NCBI GenBank assembly: GCA_035638575.1
Contig: DASQZT010000237.1
Span: forward strand, 93,703-157,702
Length of the DNA stretch: 64,000 bases
Source: DASQZT01 sp035638575
GTDB lineage: Bacteria > Acidobacteriota > Terriglobia > Bryobacterales > Bryobacteraceae
Direction of reading: 5' to 3'
Part shown: in pieces, positions 27,607 through 35,512 of the stretch
Layout of the letters: every line of letters starts with the position of its first letter
Position numbering within the stretch: the stretch's first letter is position 1
Notes under the pieces: model-generated
Told to the model about the DNA's origin: nothing
Seen by the model: only the letters and a program-made list of their open reading frames with translations
Databases searched by the model: none
Program-made: the position numbers and the translations under genes

Positions 27607-28089
27607 ATGAGGAACCACCGCATGACATTTCGACGTTTTGCCGCAATCCTCGCGGTCCTTTCGCTGGCGGCGCTCTCCGCCCTGGCCAAGCCGAATTTTT
27701 CCGGTGAATGGAAGTTGAACACTTCCAAGAGCGAGTTCGGCCAGATGCCGGCGCCCAACAGCATGAGCAGCAAGATCACCCACGAAGACCCCAAGCTGAA
27801 GAACGCCACCAAACAGTCCGGGGGCCAGGGCGACTTCGAGTTCGAAGCCAACTACACCACCGACGGCAAAGAGTGCACCAACGACATGTTCGGCAATCCC
27901 ATGAAGAGCACGCTGAAGTGGGACGGCGACACGCTCGAGATCGACACCAAGGGTCAGTTCGGCGACAACGAATTCACCATGCAGGACAAGTGGACGCTCT
28001 CGGCCGACGGCAAGACGCTGACCATGATCCGCACCTTCAAGAGCTCCATGGGTGAAGGCCAGCAAAAGCTGGTGTTCGACAAGCAGTAG
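27607..28089 (+). CDS. Small secreted protein of unknown function
   Basis: The protein has 160 residues. The ATG at 27607 is chosen because it places a signal peptide at the N-terminus (FRRFAAILAVLSLAALSALA, cleavage likely before KPNFSG); Met6 is also possible. The mature part opens NFSGEWKLNTSKSEFGQMP, a phrase common in small acidobacterial secreted proteins. It continues with alternating strands (TLEIDTKGQFGDNEFTMQD, TLTMIRTFKSS) that suggest a lipocalin-like or beta-sandwich fold. No catalytic motif is visible. It converges with the multicopper oxidase gene and ends 2 bp before it. Function unknown. Confidence 0.78.
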   Translation: MRNHRMTFRRFAAILAVLSLAALSALAKPNFSGEWKLNTSKSEFGQMPAPNSMSSKITHEDPKLKNATKQSGGQGDFEFEANYTTDGKECTNDMFGNPMKSTLKWDGDTLEIDTKGQFGDNEFTMQDKWTLSADGKTLTMIRTFKSSMGEGQQKLVFDKQ

Positions 28090-28091
28090 CG

Positions 28092-29603
28092 CTAGACGTA
28101 TTCGAACAGGGCCATGAAGCCGAAATCCATGTGCACCTGTTGATGACAGTGGAACAGCGTCAGGCCGGGATCATCCGCGACAAAATCGACCTCCACCACC
28201 TGGTAGCCGCCGACCATGACGACATCCTTGACGACGCCGGACGTCTTCTGTCCAGCCACACTCGTCAGCTCGAAACTGTGGCGGTGAAGGTGGATGGGAT
28301 GGATGTCGTCGCTCGAGTTCCGCATGCGCAACCGATACCGTTTGCCCTGAGAGACGCGAAACATCGGCCGCATGGGCCGCATGTGATCTTCGGCAAACGC
28401 GACATCGTTTATGGTCCACCGATTGAAGCCGCCCTCGGCGGCGTTTTGCTTGGCAAAGGTCATTTCGAAGACCTGATCCGGCTCTGGAACGGCCGCTCCC
28501 GGATTTCCGAACTGAGTATAGTTCCAGTGGAACGGCTGGGGAGCGACCCACTTCGGTTTCCCCTTCTGGCCGGCATATTCGACCACCGTACCCATGCCGT
28601 GCTGCCGGTCATCGTCCGCCATATCACCCATGATCCAAATGCCCGGGTGATTCATCTCGACAATGGCGGAGACCCGCTCGGCTGTCCCTAACCAGAGGCC
28701 CGGCACTTTCACCGGCTTGGGGATCAGATTGCCATCCATCGCCACAACCGTGAAAGTGTGTCCGGGCAAAGCAAGGCTGCGGATCTCGGTCGCGCTCCCG
28801 TTGAGGACGTGGAAGAGCACACGTTCGCCGGGCTTCACGCGGACCGGTTCACCGCTGCCCAGCATCCGCCCGTTGATCGTGAAAGAACCGTATCCGACCT
28901 CGAATCCGTGAGGCATGCCTTTGGCTAGCGAGGCGTTCATGGCGTTCTCGCCGGGATCCTTCAGCTCTTTTACCGTCGCCGAGGGCAACAGAAAGTCCAT
29001 GGCCATGTCTCCGCCGCGGCTAAGTGTGGGTTCGAATTCCTTGAGAGTCAGGAAGACTTCGCGGTCATAGTTTCCGGGGTTGCTCTTCGGCTCGATATAT
29101 ACGGGACCAACCAGGCCGGTGTACTGTCCCGCGCTCAGATTCGCGCCCGCATGGACGTGGGTGTGGTAGAAGCGATACCCGGAAGGCCTCGGGGCGAACG
29201 TGATGCGGCGGCTTCCATGAGGGGGAATGAATGGCGTGCCTTCTTCCGCTGCGCCATCGACATCGGTGGGGAGAAACTGCCCATGCCAGTGCAATTGTTC
29301 GGGCGTGTCGGTTTGGTTGTTGATGTCGATGGTGACTGGCTGGCCTTCTTTGAAGCGGAGCAATGGCCCCGGGAATTGACCGTTGTAGGTAGTCGTGGAG
29401 ACGATGCGATTGGATGCCAGTTCCACCGGCTTGACGGCGATTGTCAGGGTGTAATCCGCGGGGCCGCCGGCCTGACTAGCGGCTTCTTTGTTGCCGGACA
29501 TTGCGGGCTGCCTGCATCCTACGGCAGGGTAAAGTAAGGAACCTCCCGCCAGCGTGCCCAGGGCTTTCCCGAGGTCCCGGCGCGAGAAGCGAGAACTCAG
29601 CAT
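28092..29603 (-). CDS. Tat-exported multicopper oxidase
   Basis: The protein has 503 residues. The ATG at 29603 has GGGAGG five nt upstream and opens a twin-arginine signal (FSRRDLGKALGTLAGG). A Cys in YPAVGC (30) could be lipidated. Copper-ligand motifs occur in order: HWHG (105-108), HTHVH (147-151), HPIHLHRHSF near 440 and HCHQQVHMDFGFM near the end. These cover the type 1 and trinuclear sites of a laccase/CueO-like three-cupredoxin enzyme. Such enzymes oxidise phenols or metal ions (Cu+, Mn2+, Fe2+) and reduce O2 to water in the periplasm. No methionine-rich CueO insert is obvious, so a phenol or general oxidase is as likely as copper tolerance. Confidence 0.92.
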   Translation of the reverse strand: MLSSRFSRRDLGKALGTLAGGSLLYPAVGCRQPAMSGNKEAASQAGGPADYTLTIAVKPVELASNRIVSTTTYNGQFPGPLLRFKEGQPVTIDINNQTDTPEQLHWHGQFLPTDVDGAAEEGTPFIPPHGSRRITFAPRPSGYRFYHTHVHAGANLSAGQYTGLVGPVYIEPKSNPGNYDREVFLTLKEFEPTLSRGGDMAMDFLLPSATVKELKDPGENAMNASLAKGMPHGFEVGYGSFTINGRMLGSGEPVRVKPGERVLFHVLNGSATEIRSLALPGHTFTVVAMDGNLIPKPVKVPGLWLGTAERVSAIVEMNHPGIWIMGDMADDDRQHGMGTVVEYAGQKGKPKWVAPQPFHWNYTQFGNPGAAVPEPDQVFEMTFAKQNAAEGGFNRWTINDVAFAEDHMRPMRPMFRVSQGKRYRLRMRNSSDDIHPIHLHRHSFELTSVAGQKTSGVVKDVVMVGGYQVVEVDFVADDPGLTLFHCHQQVHMDFGFMALFEYV

Positions 29604-29713
29604 TGGGCCTCCCGAACAAGTTTTCCGAGGCCAGTATATCGCAGCCCGGCGACGCCACGCCGCATCGATCGCGCGCGCCAACTCCCGCACGGTGGGCTTA
29701 ACTGAACGGCGGG

Positions 29714-30213
29714 TGCTGTAAGATTCCTGGGTCCTGGGGCCGCACCATGGTCTCCAACTTCACCTGGGGCCGCACGCTGGGCACTGCGCCACTAGCGCAG
29801 TACAACAGCTCCAACACCGCGCTCAACCCCTGGGACATGCACGCCGACTACGGGCCTAACGGGTTCGACGTCAAGCTCCAGTACAACCTGGCCTTTTACT
29901 ATGCTCCGCCGGTCGACAAGGGCCAACGCGGAGTGTTGGGCCACATGCTCGGCGGGTGGACGTTCTCTCCGCTGTTTACAACCTCCGGGGCCTGCGCACC
30001 TTCAACCTGGATGCGACGGTGCTGAAGGACGCCGGTGTCTGGAAAGAGGGGCGTGTCGGCGCCACGCTCAGCTTCGAGTTCACCAACGTCCTGAACCACA
30101 TGCAACCGAGCAACGGGAGCTTGAATATGAGCAGCCCGGCGACGTTTGGCCGCATCACCAGCCAGGGCAACACGCCGCGTCAGATGGAGTTCGGTCTCCG
30201 GGTCCACTTCTGA
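29714..30213 (+). pseudogene. Remnant of an Oar-like TonB-dependent receptor
   Basis: Two frames carry pieces of a receptor C-terminus. The first (about 29714-29994) reads SNFTWGRTLGTAPLAQYNSS, DMHADYGPNGFDVKLQYNLA and LGGWTFSPLFTTSG, which is the late barrel region. The second, in another phase (about 29980-30213), reads GLRTFNLDATVLKDAGVW and FEFTNVLNHMQPSNGSL and ends RQMEFGLRVHF and stop, the receptor terminus. About 80-150 residues that separate these blocks in intact homologues are missing and the phase changes, so there has been an internal deletion with frameshift. The roughly 900 N-terminal residues are absent. The flanking genes are intact. Confidence 0.8.
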
Positions 30214-30230
30214 GCGGAACAATTTTTGAG

Positions 30231-30259
30231 CCACAGATCAACGCCGATGAACGCGGATA
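30231..30259. repeat. Short tandem motif (GATNAACGCN)
   Basis: Two 10-bp units, GATCAACGCC and GATGAACGCG, follow CCACA and are followed by GAT, just after the receptor remnant. This resembles dispersed intergenic repeats of the type CAGATNAACGC-GGAT seen in many GC-rich soil bacteria. Only one copy was found in this window. Confidence 0.4.
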
Positions 30260-30300
30260 GTGGGTTGAACCCCTTCGGTCGCGGCTCAGTAACAACCGCG

Positions 30301-31119
30301 TCACTGCTTCTGATAGATCCGCACGTAGTCCACTTCGAAGCGCGCCGGAAATTCGGTGGCGGAAGGATCGCCGCCCGCCGTCCCGCCGATCGCCAGGTTC
30401 AGGATGATGTATTGCGCCTGCCGGTATCCGTTCTTGCCATCCGGATTGGCCGCCTGGTTCAGGTCGGAGTCGTTCAACACTTCCCCATCCACGCTGATGA
30501 CGATCCGGTTCTCGTCCCAGTCCATCCGCCATACATGGAACTTACTCGACCAATCTTTGTCTTCGAACGACGCGATGGGCTTGCGCTTCGTAAACGATGT
30601 CGTCCGGCCCTGTCCCGCCCAGATCAGGTTCGCCAGCAGCGTGCCGCGGTAATACTCCATGATGTCGACCTCACCGTTGTTGGGCCAGCGTCCCTCCACG
30701 CCCAACGACCAGAACGCCGGCCACAGCCCGGCGCGCGTATCGATGCGGGCGCGCATTTCGAACCGTCCGTAGCGCCAGCTCGCAATCCCCCTGGTGGTGA
30801 CGCTCGCCGACGTGTACTCGGCGTATTCGCGGCCGGTCCTCATGTTCCCGCTGGCCTCCTGGAAGTTGGGATTCTTCTTGCGCTCCCGCCGGCCTTCGAT
30901 GATCAGCATCCCCTTCTCGCACCAGGCGTTCTCAGGCTGGTACCACTGGAGCTCCTGGTTGCGCACGAATCCCGTTTCGTAGGTCCACTTGGCGGGATCC
31001 GGCCTGCCGTCCTTGTCGAACTCGTCGGACCACACCAACTTCCATCCATCGGATGTCTGCGCGGCGGCGGACGCCGCCAGCATCGACGCCAGAACCGTCA
31101 GGACCAATCGCCATCTCAT
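30301..31119 (-). CDS. Glycoside hydrolase family 16 (beta-glucanase/laminarinase-like)
   Basis: The protein has 272 residues, with a signal peptide (residues 1-21, VLTVLASMLAASAAAQ). The GH16 jelly roll starts WKLVWSDEFDKDGRPDPAKW. The catalytic motif ExDxxE is present as NGEVDIMEYY with nucleophile Glu150, assisting Asp152 and acid/base Glu155. The chain ends in the expected FEVDYVRIYQ strand. GH16 enzymes cut beta-1,3- or mixed-linkage beta-glucans, and the bacterial subgroup with this ending is laminarinase-like. It is exported, presumably to the periplasm or outside. It is the last gene of a minus-strand group, with the Gfo/Idh/MocA gene one base away upstream. Confidence 0.92.
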   Translation of the reverse strand: MRWRLVLTVLASMLAASAAAQTSDGWKLVWSDEFDKDGRPDPAKWTYETGFVRNQELQWYQPENAWCEKGMLIIEGRRERKKNPNFQEASGNMRTGREYAEYTSASVTTRGIASWRYGRFEMRARIDTRAGLWPAFWSLGVEGRWPNNGEVDIMEYYRGTLLANLIWAGQGRTTSFTKRKPIASFEDKDWSSKFHVWRMDWDENRIVISVDGEVLNDSDLNQAANPDGKNGYRQAQYIILNLAIGGTAGGDPSATEFPARFEVDYVRIYQKQ

Positions 31120-31120
31120 T

Positions 31121-32542
31121 CTACGCCTCCTGTGGCGGATACTCTTTGTGCGGCGGCGGGGTTGCGGACATGACCCGCTTCACCGGATTGAACGCGGCCA
31201 CACGGCCGCTGCGATAGGACTCCACACCGAGCGCGATGCCGGCCATCACCTGGTATCCGCGCAGCACGTTGTACACCGGCGACTGGCGGCTGCGCATGCA
31301 GTCGAGCCAGTTGTCGCCCAGCGTGGGCCCGGCCTCGGAGAGAATGGTGACCTCGGTCTGGCCCTCGTTGGCCTGCTTGAATTCCGCCTGGAAGTCCCGT
31401 TCGGCTTTCACCACGGCCACCGCGCGGGGGCGGGCCTGCCCGGGTCCGGAAGGCGCGGGCGCCGCACGACGTTGATCGCCCATCGCGCTCATGGCGGCCT
31501 GCCCTTCCAACACTTCCAGCGTGGCCCAGTTCCCGTAGACGGTCACCGGCGCCGATGTGGCGTTCCCCATGCACGAAATCATGTTGACGCAGTAGTCGCC
31601 CGGATATTCGATGGTGGTCATGTAGGTGTCGGGAACCTCGCGGTTTTTCTGCACGTACACGCCGCCCAGCCCCACCGCGCGCGTGGGGAAATCGAAACCG
31701 ATCATGGTGGACATCATGCCCAGCCGGTGGTACAGCAGGTCGCCCGCATTGCCGGTGGAGTAGTCCCAGAATTTCCGCCAGCGGAAATAGCGCTCCTTGC
31801 TGAACCGCCGCTTGGGCGCCTGGCCCAGCCACATGCGCCAGTCCAGGTTCTCGGGCGTGACCGCAGCATCGGGCCAGGAATCGTCGCCCACTCCCGGAAT
31901 CGGGTAGTCCCACATGCCCGTGCGGGTGTTGCGGTTGTAGCTGATGAGCCCCCAGAGGATCTTGCCCATTTTGCCGGCCTTGACGTAGTCGTTGACCTTC
32001 CAGTACAAACGCGTCGCCGGCCCCGTGCCGCCCACTTGCAGGATGCGACTGGTCTGAGTGACCAGGTCATTCAGTTTGGTCGCTTCGTCCAGCGTGTGGG
32101 TCATGGGCTTTTCCAGGTAGACGTCCTTGCCGGCGAGCAGTGCCTCCCGCGCCATGGGATAGTGCCAGTGGTCCGGCACCGCCAGAACGACGCCGTCGAT
32201 ATCGCTGCGGCCCAGCACCTCGTGATAGTCGCGATAGGTCTTCTCCGCTCCCGACTGTTTCTGCGCGTAGGCCAGCCGCGGCTCCCAGACATCGCACACC
32301 GCGAGGAACTCCACGTCGCTCTTCTGCTGCTTGCGGTTTTTGAAGACCTGGAGCAGCGTCTGAAACTGCATGCCGTTGCCGATGAAGGCGATGTTGATGC
32401 GGTCGTTGGCTCCCAGCACGCGCCCGGAAGTCCTGGCCGGGATCTTTGCCGCGGCCGCGTTGGACGCCGCGGAAAGCGCCGCGGCGGTAGCCGCCACTTC
32501 GCGGGTCAGGAAGTCGCGGCGGGTCGATGTCTTGCTGCTCAT
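31121..32542 (-). CDS. Tat-exported Gfo/Idh/MocA-family oxidoreductase
   Basis: The protein has 473 residues. The start is the ATG at 32542; the much longer frame extends through the PIG-L gene and is rejected. Residues 8-24 are a twin-arginine signal (RRDFLTREVAATAAALS). The Rossmann strand is INIAFIGNGMQFQTLL, then VVLAVPDHWHYPMAREALLAGK, and the family motif EKPMTHTLDEATKLN with the substrate-proximal Lys. The C-terminal beta-sheet domain carries the conserved GNAGDLLYHRLGMM-type stretch. Family members bind NAD(P) and oxidise or epimerise sugars; exported versions carry a tightly bound cofactor. A glucanase lies downstream and a PIG-L deacetylase upstream, so a sugar substrate is likely. 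Confidence 0.9.
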   Translation of the reverse strand: MSSKTSTRRDFLTREVAATAAALSAASNAAAAKIPARTSGRVLGANDRINIAFIGNGMQFQTLLQVFKNRKQQKSDVEFLAVCDVWEPRLAYAQKQSGAEKTYRDYHEVLGRSDIDGVVLAVPDHWHYPMAREALLAGKDVYLEKPMTHTLDEATKLNDLVTQTSRILQVGGTGPATRLYWKVNDYVKAGKMGKILWGLISYNRNTRTGMWDYPIPGVGDDSWPDAAVTPENLDWRMWLGQAPKRRFSKERYFRWRKFWDYSTGNAGDLLYHRLGMMSTMIGFDFPTRAVGLGGVYVQKNREVPDTYMTTIEYPGDYCVNMISCMGNATSAPVTVYGNWATLEVLEGQAAMSAMGDQRRAAPAPSGPGQARPRAVAVVKAERDFQAEFKQANEGQTEVTILSEAGPTLGDNWLDCMRSRQSPVYNVLRGYQVMAGIALGVESYRSGRVAAFNPVKRVMSATPPPHKEYPPQEA

Positions 32543-32586
32543 GTCGAAGTCTCCTCTTTCGCGGCCGGTGGCCGCCGATCCGTTCC

Positions 32587-33486
32587 TTATTTCGGGAACA
32601 GCTTCTGCAGCTCCTCGGGGCTGGCCCGGCGGCCATACTCGCACAGCTCGAAGGACTCCGCGTGCTGGATCTTCTGCCCCTGCTCGGCGCCATAGCGTTT
32701 CTCCAGAGCGGCCCGGACCGCCGCCGGGACGCGTCCCCCGCGCGTTTGGTGGAGCCACTTCAGGCGCGCCGCCGGGTCCTTGGGCACCTGGTCCAGGTTG
32801 CCCGCCACCCAGGGCAGCCATTCGTACATCTGCGAAACCTGCGCGTCCAGGGCGCTGAGCTTGGTATCCCAAACGTCGTCGATGCTGACCGCCACATCGG
32901 GGCGAAACGGCGCGGGCTTCTGGAAATTATCTTCGTAGTAAAGAAAGACGGGGTTCTTGCGCAATGCCGGAGCCTCGGCGACGATGTTGGGCACAACCAC
33001 CATGTAGGCCGCGTCCTGCACCAGCACGCCGGTGTACCGATGGTCCGGGTGATAGTCGTTGGGCCGCGGTGAGAGCACGATGTCGGCCTTCCACTGGCGA
33101 ATGGCGCGGATGACCTGGCGCCGCACTTCGAGCGTGGGCATCAGTTCGCCATCGTGGTTGTTCATGACTTCGTACTCGGCGATGCCCAGGCGGCGCGCGG
33201 ATTCCTGGGTCTCCGCGTACCTGCGCCGCGCCAACTCACCGCCGCCCATCTCCTGGTGGCCAGCATCTCCGTTGGTGACCGATACAAATTTCACAGCGGC
33301 CCCCGCCTTGACGAATTTGGCGGCCGTGCCGGCGAATTTTCCGTCGCAATCGTCCGGGTGGGCGCCAAAAGCGATCACCCGGAGCCTGGTCTCCTGCGCC
33401 TGCGCCACGACGGTCAGAACTGCCAGGCCGCAGAGAACCGCTGCCGGCAAAAACATTCCACTGGATTGAAGCGTAAGTTTCAACAT
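32587..33486 (-). CDS. PIG-L/LmbE-family deacetylase
   Basis: The protein has 299 residues. The ATG at 33486 has GGGAGG seven nt upstream. A signal peptide spans about residues 10-31 (MFLPAAVLCGLAVLTVVAQAQ). Zinc-site motifs are AHPDDCD (His-Pro-Asp-Asp) near residue 42 and HPDHRYTG near residue 146, the PIG-L pair. The enzymes remove N-acetyl groups from GlcNAc-containing glycoconjugates (GlcNAc-PI, mycothiol and bacillithiol precursors, teicoplanin). With an export signal it probably acts on extracytoplasmic amino sugars. It is the first gene of the minus-strand group with the MocA-like and GH16 genes. Confidence 0.9.
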   Translation of the reverse strand: MLKLTLQSSGMFLPAAVLCGLAVLTVVAQAQETRLRVIAFGAHPDDCDGKFAGTAAKFVKAGAAVKFVSVTNGDAGHQEMGGGELARRRYAETQESARRLGIAEYEVMNNHDGELMPTLEVRRQVIRAIRQWKADIVLSPRPNDYHPDHRYTGVLVQDAAYMVVVPNIVAEAPALRKNPVFLYYEDNFQKPAPFRPDVAVSIDDVWDTKLSALDAQVSQMYEWLPWVAGNLDQVPKDPAARLKWLHQTRGGRVPAAVRAALEKRYGAEQGQKIQHAESFELCEYGRRASPEELQKLFPK

Positions 33487-33574
33487 GGGGCGCCTCCCGA
33501 CGTCCAGCCTCAACTGGGATCTTAACAGCCAGCGAGGCGGCCCGCTGCGGGGCGGCTACCAGCGAAAATACCAC

Positions 33575-33606
33575 TTGACTAGTGTATTAGTTGAATAGTA
33601 CATTAG
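33575..33606 (+). promoter_or_regulatory. Promoter with tandem BlaI/CopY-like operator half-sites
   Basis: A -35 TTGACT (33575-33580) and a -10 TACATT (33599-33604) have an 18-bp spacer. The region is a 16-bp direct repeat, TTGACTAGTGTATTAG then TTGAATAGTACATTAG, matching at 13 of 16 positions; each unit is a partial dyad (TAGT-N-ATTA). This AT-rich arrangement contrasts with the GC-rich surroundings and resembles winged-helix BlaI/MecI-type operators. No such regulator is encoded in this window. Confidence 0.5.
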
Positions 33607-33632
33607 AGCATCGGAAGTCCATGGAGGGAAAC

Positions 33633-34256
33633 ATGACGCGACGGGAATTCTTCTCGATAGCGGTGGCGGCGGGAGCGGCGCAAACGGTCACGCGGGTCCC
33701 GCTGATCGTGCCGGTTCAACTCGTGCTGGACGGCCGCGTGCAGTGGAGCCCGGAGCCGGTCCAACATTTCTGGTCGCGCATCTGGCCGCAGGCTGTCCGC
33801 GACTTCGAACGGTGCGGCATTCGCCTCCAGAGCAGTCTGCGAGCAGGCGACGTCTGCAGGCCCCCCGGCGGGGAACCCGTGGTCACGGGACTCGAGCGCG
33901 GCGTAGTCAACCTCGTCATCACGGATCGCATTCCCATGGAATGGGACGGCGGCCGGGCCTTGAGCGGTTTTGCCACGAGCTATCGTGGGTACCACATGTG
34001 CATGGTCGCGCTGGAGCACGCCCATTGCCACCAGATACCGTTTCTCTCGGTCAACACCTGCGTGCACGAGCTTTTACACGCGGTGTTGCACGACATCTTC
34101 GAAGGCCGCCCGATGGGGTTGCTCGGGGAAGGTCGCGAATTCCGGATCGACTGGTACGCCACGCGCCTGTGGCTGTTCCACGATGGCGGCACCATTCGTA
34201 AATCCGCGCAGGCCTACGTCGAGCGCTTGCGATCGGGCAGCCCTCCGCGGACGTGA
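33633..34256 (+). CDS. Small Tat-exported protein with zincin-like HExxHxxxHD motif
   Basis: The protein has 207 residues. The ATG at 33633 has GGAGGG four nt upstream; earlier in-frame codons lie between the -10 and this site. The N-terminus has a twin-arginine-like signal (MTRREFFSIAVAAGAA). Residues 145-154 read HELLHAVLHD, the HExxHxxxHD zinc-ligand arrangement with catalytic Glu146, inside a likely helix following CV. A stretch LVITDRIPMEWDG (about 94-106) and conserved-looking histidines at 121-133 (HMCMVALEHAHCH) precede it. This fits a zinc metalloprotease or related zincin, but I do not recognise the family. It stands alone downstream of a distinctive promoter. Confidence 0.75.
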   Translation: MTRREFFSIAVAAGAAQTVTRVPLIVPVQLVLDGRVQWSPEPVQHFWSRIWPQAVRDFERCGIRLQSSLRAGDVCRPPGGEPVVTGLERGVVNLVITDRIPMEWDGGRALSGFATSYRGYHMCMVALEHAHCHQIPFLSVNTCVHELLHAVLHDIFEGRPMGLLGEGREFRIDWYATRLWLFHDGGTIRKSAQAYVERLRSGSPPRT

Positions 34257-34352
34257 AACTCCACGGACCCCGGACTGGTGATATGCTCACCCAAAGAGAC
34301 ATTCCGGCCGCGCGGATTCGTTGCCGTGGCGGCCGGCGCGAAAGGAGGGGCT

Positions 34353-35501
34353 ATGGAAGACAAGGGAAGCCGACGCGGCTGGAGCCGTCGCGGGATTTTC
34401 GAAGGGATCGCATGGGCGGGCCTGGCGGGGGCCGCGGCCTCCACCGCGGAAGCGGCGCCGCCCGCCGGGGAATCGGAGGGCCTGCCGAACTTCAAGTACG
34501 ATCTGGAAGCGCAGACTCACTGGACGGGCGAAGGCGGCTCAGCCAAGGAAGCCACCGTTGCGGAGTTTCCCATTTCGCAGAGCCTGGCGGGGGTGTCGAT
34601 GCGGCTCAAGCCCGGCGCCATCCGGGAGCTGCACTGGCATTCGCTGGCGGCGGAGTGGGCATACATGATCGAAGGACGTTGCCGCGTCACGGTGATTTCT
34701 CCCAACGGACAGGCCGAGGTGGCGGATTTCGAGCAGGGCGACACATGGTACTTCCCGCGCGGGCACGGCCACGCGTTGCAAGGCCTGGGCCCCGGAGAAT
34801 GCCATTTTCTGCTGGTATTCGACAACGGCCACTTCTCCGAGTTCGGCACGTTCAGCATCACCGATTGGATGGCCAACACGCCTCCCGAGATCCTCAGCCG
34901 CAACCTGGGAACACCGGCTTCCGCGCTCGCCCGCTTCCCGAAGAAAGAAGTGTACATCGGGACGGGCCGGGTGCCGGGGCCCATCACGACTCTGCGCAAC
35001 GACGCGGTGCAGCCTTCGCAGTTCTCCCACAAGTACCGCCTGGGAGACGCGACGCCCGTGATGTTCCCGGGCGGCGAGGAGCGCATCGTCTCGTCGGTCG
35101 AGTTTCCGATTCAGACCACACTCACGGCCGTTCGCATGGACCTAAAGCCGGGCGCGCTGCGCGAGATGCATTGGCATCCGCATGCCGACGAATGGCAGTA
35201 TTACGTGAGCGGGCGGGCGCGCGTGCGGATCTTCGGATCGCACGGGCGAGTGCGCACAGAAGAATTCGGAAAGGGCCACGTGGCGTTCATCCCGCAGGGT
35301 TTTGGACACTACGTGGAACAGATCGGCGACGAGCCCACCCAGATCCTGAACCTGTTCAACAGCGGCTTATTTCAGGAGATCTCGCTGACGGCGTGGCTGG
35401 GGGCCAACCCGGCGTCGCTGCTCGAGGACAATTTCGGAGCATCGCGGAGCGTGGTGGACCAGCTTCCGGTGAAGAGCAAGGGCATCGTCGCGCGGGCGTG
35501 A
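34353..35501 (+). CDS. Tat-exported bicupin, oxalate decarboxylase-like
   Basis: The protein has 382 residues. The ATG at 34353 has an excellent AAGGAGGGG site. A twin-arginine signal (RRGWSRRGIFEGIAWAGLAG) precedes two cupin domains. Each has a full manganese site: His94, His96, Glu101 and His140 in the first, and His272, His274, Glu279 and His318 in the second. The lid of the N-terminal domain is SEFGT (162-166), keeping the Glu that Bacillus OxdC uses for decarboxylation, but with the following residues changed from the usual SENST. Oxalate decarboxylase converts oxalate to formate and CO2, needing O2. Export and site geometry support this; an oxalate oxidase or other bicupin is possible. 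Confidence 0.88.
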   Translation: MEDKGSRRGWSRRGIFEGIAWAGLAGAAASTAEAAPPAGESEGLPNFKYDLEAQTHWTGEGGSAKEATVAEFPISQSLAGVSMRLKPGAIRELHWHSLAAEWAYMIEGRCRVTVISPNGQAEVADFEQGDTWYFPRGHGHALQGLGPGECHFLLVFDNGHFSEFGTFSITDWMANTPPEILSRNLGTPASALARFPKKEVYIGTGRVPGPITTLRNDAVQPSQFSHKYRLGDATPVMFPGGEERIVSSVEFPIQTTLTAVRMDLKPGALREMHWHPHADEWQYYVSGRARVRIFGSHGRVRTEEFGKGHVAFIPQGFGHYVEQIGDEPTQILNLFNSGLFQEISLTAWLGANPASLLEDNFGASRSVVDQLPVKSKGIVARA

Positions 35502-35512
35502 GTCGGCCGCGC

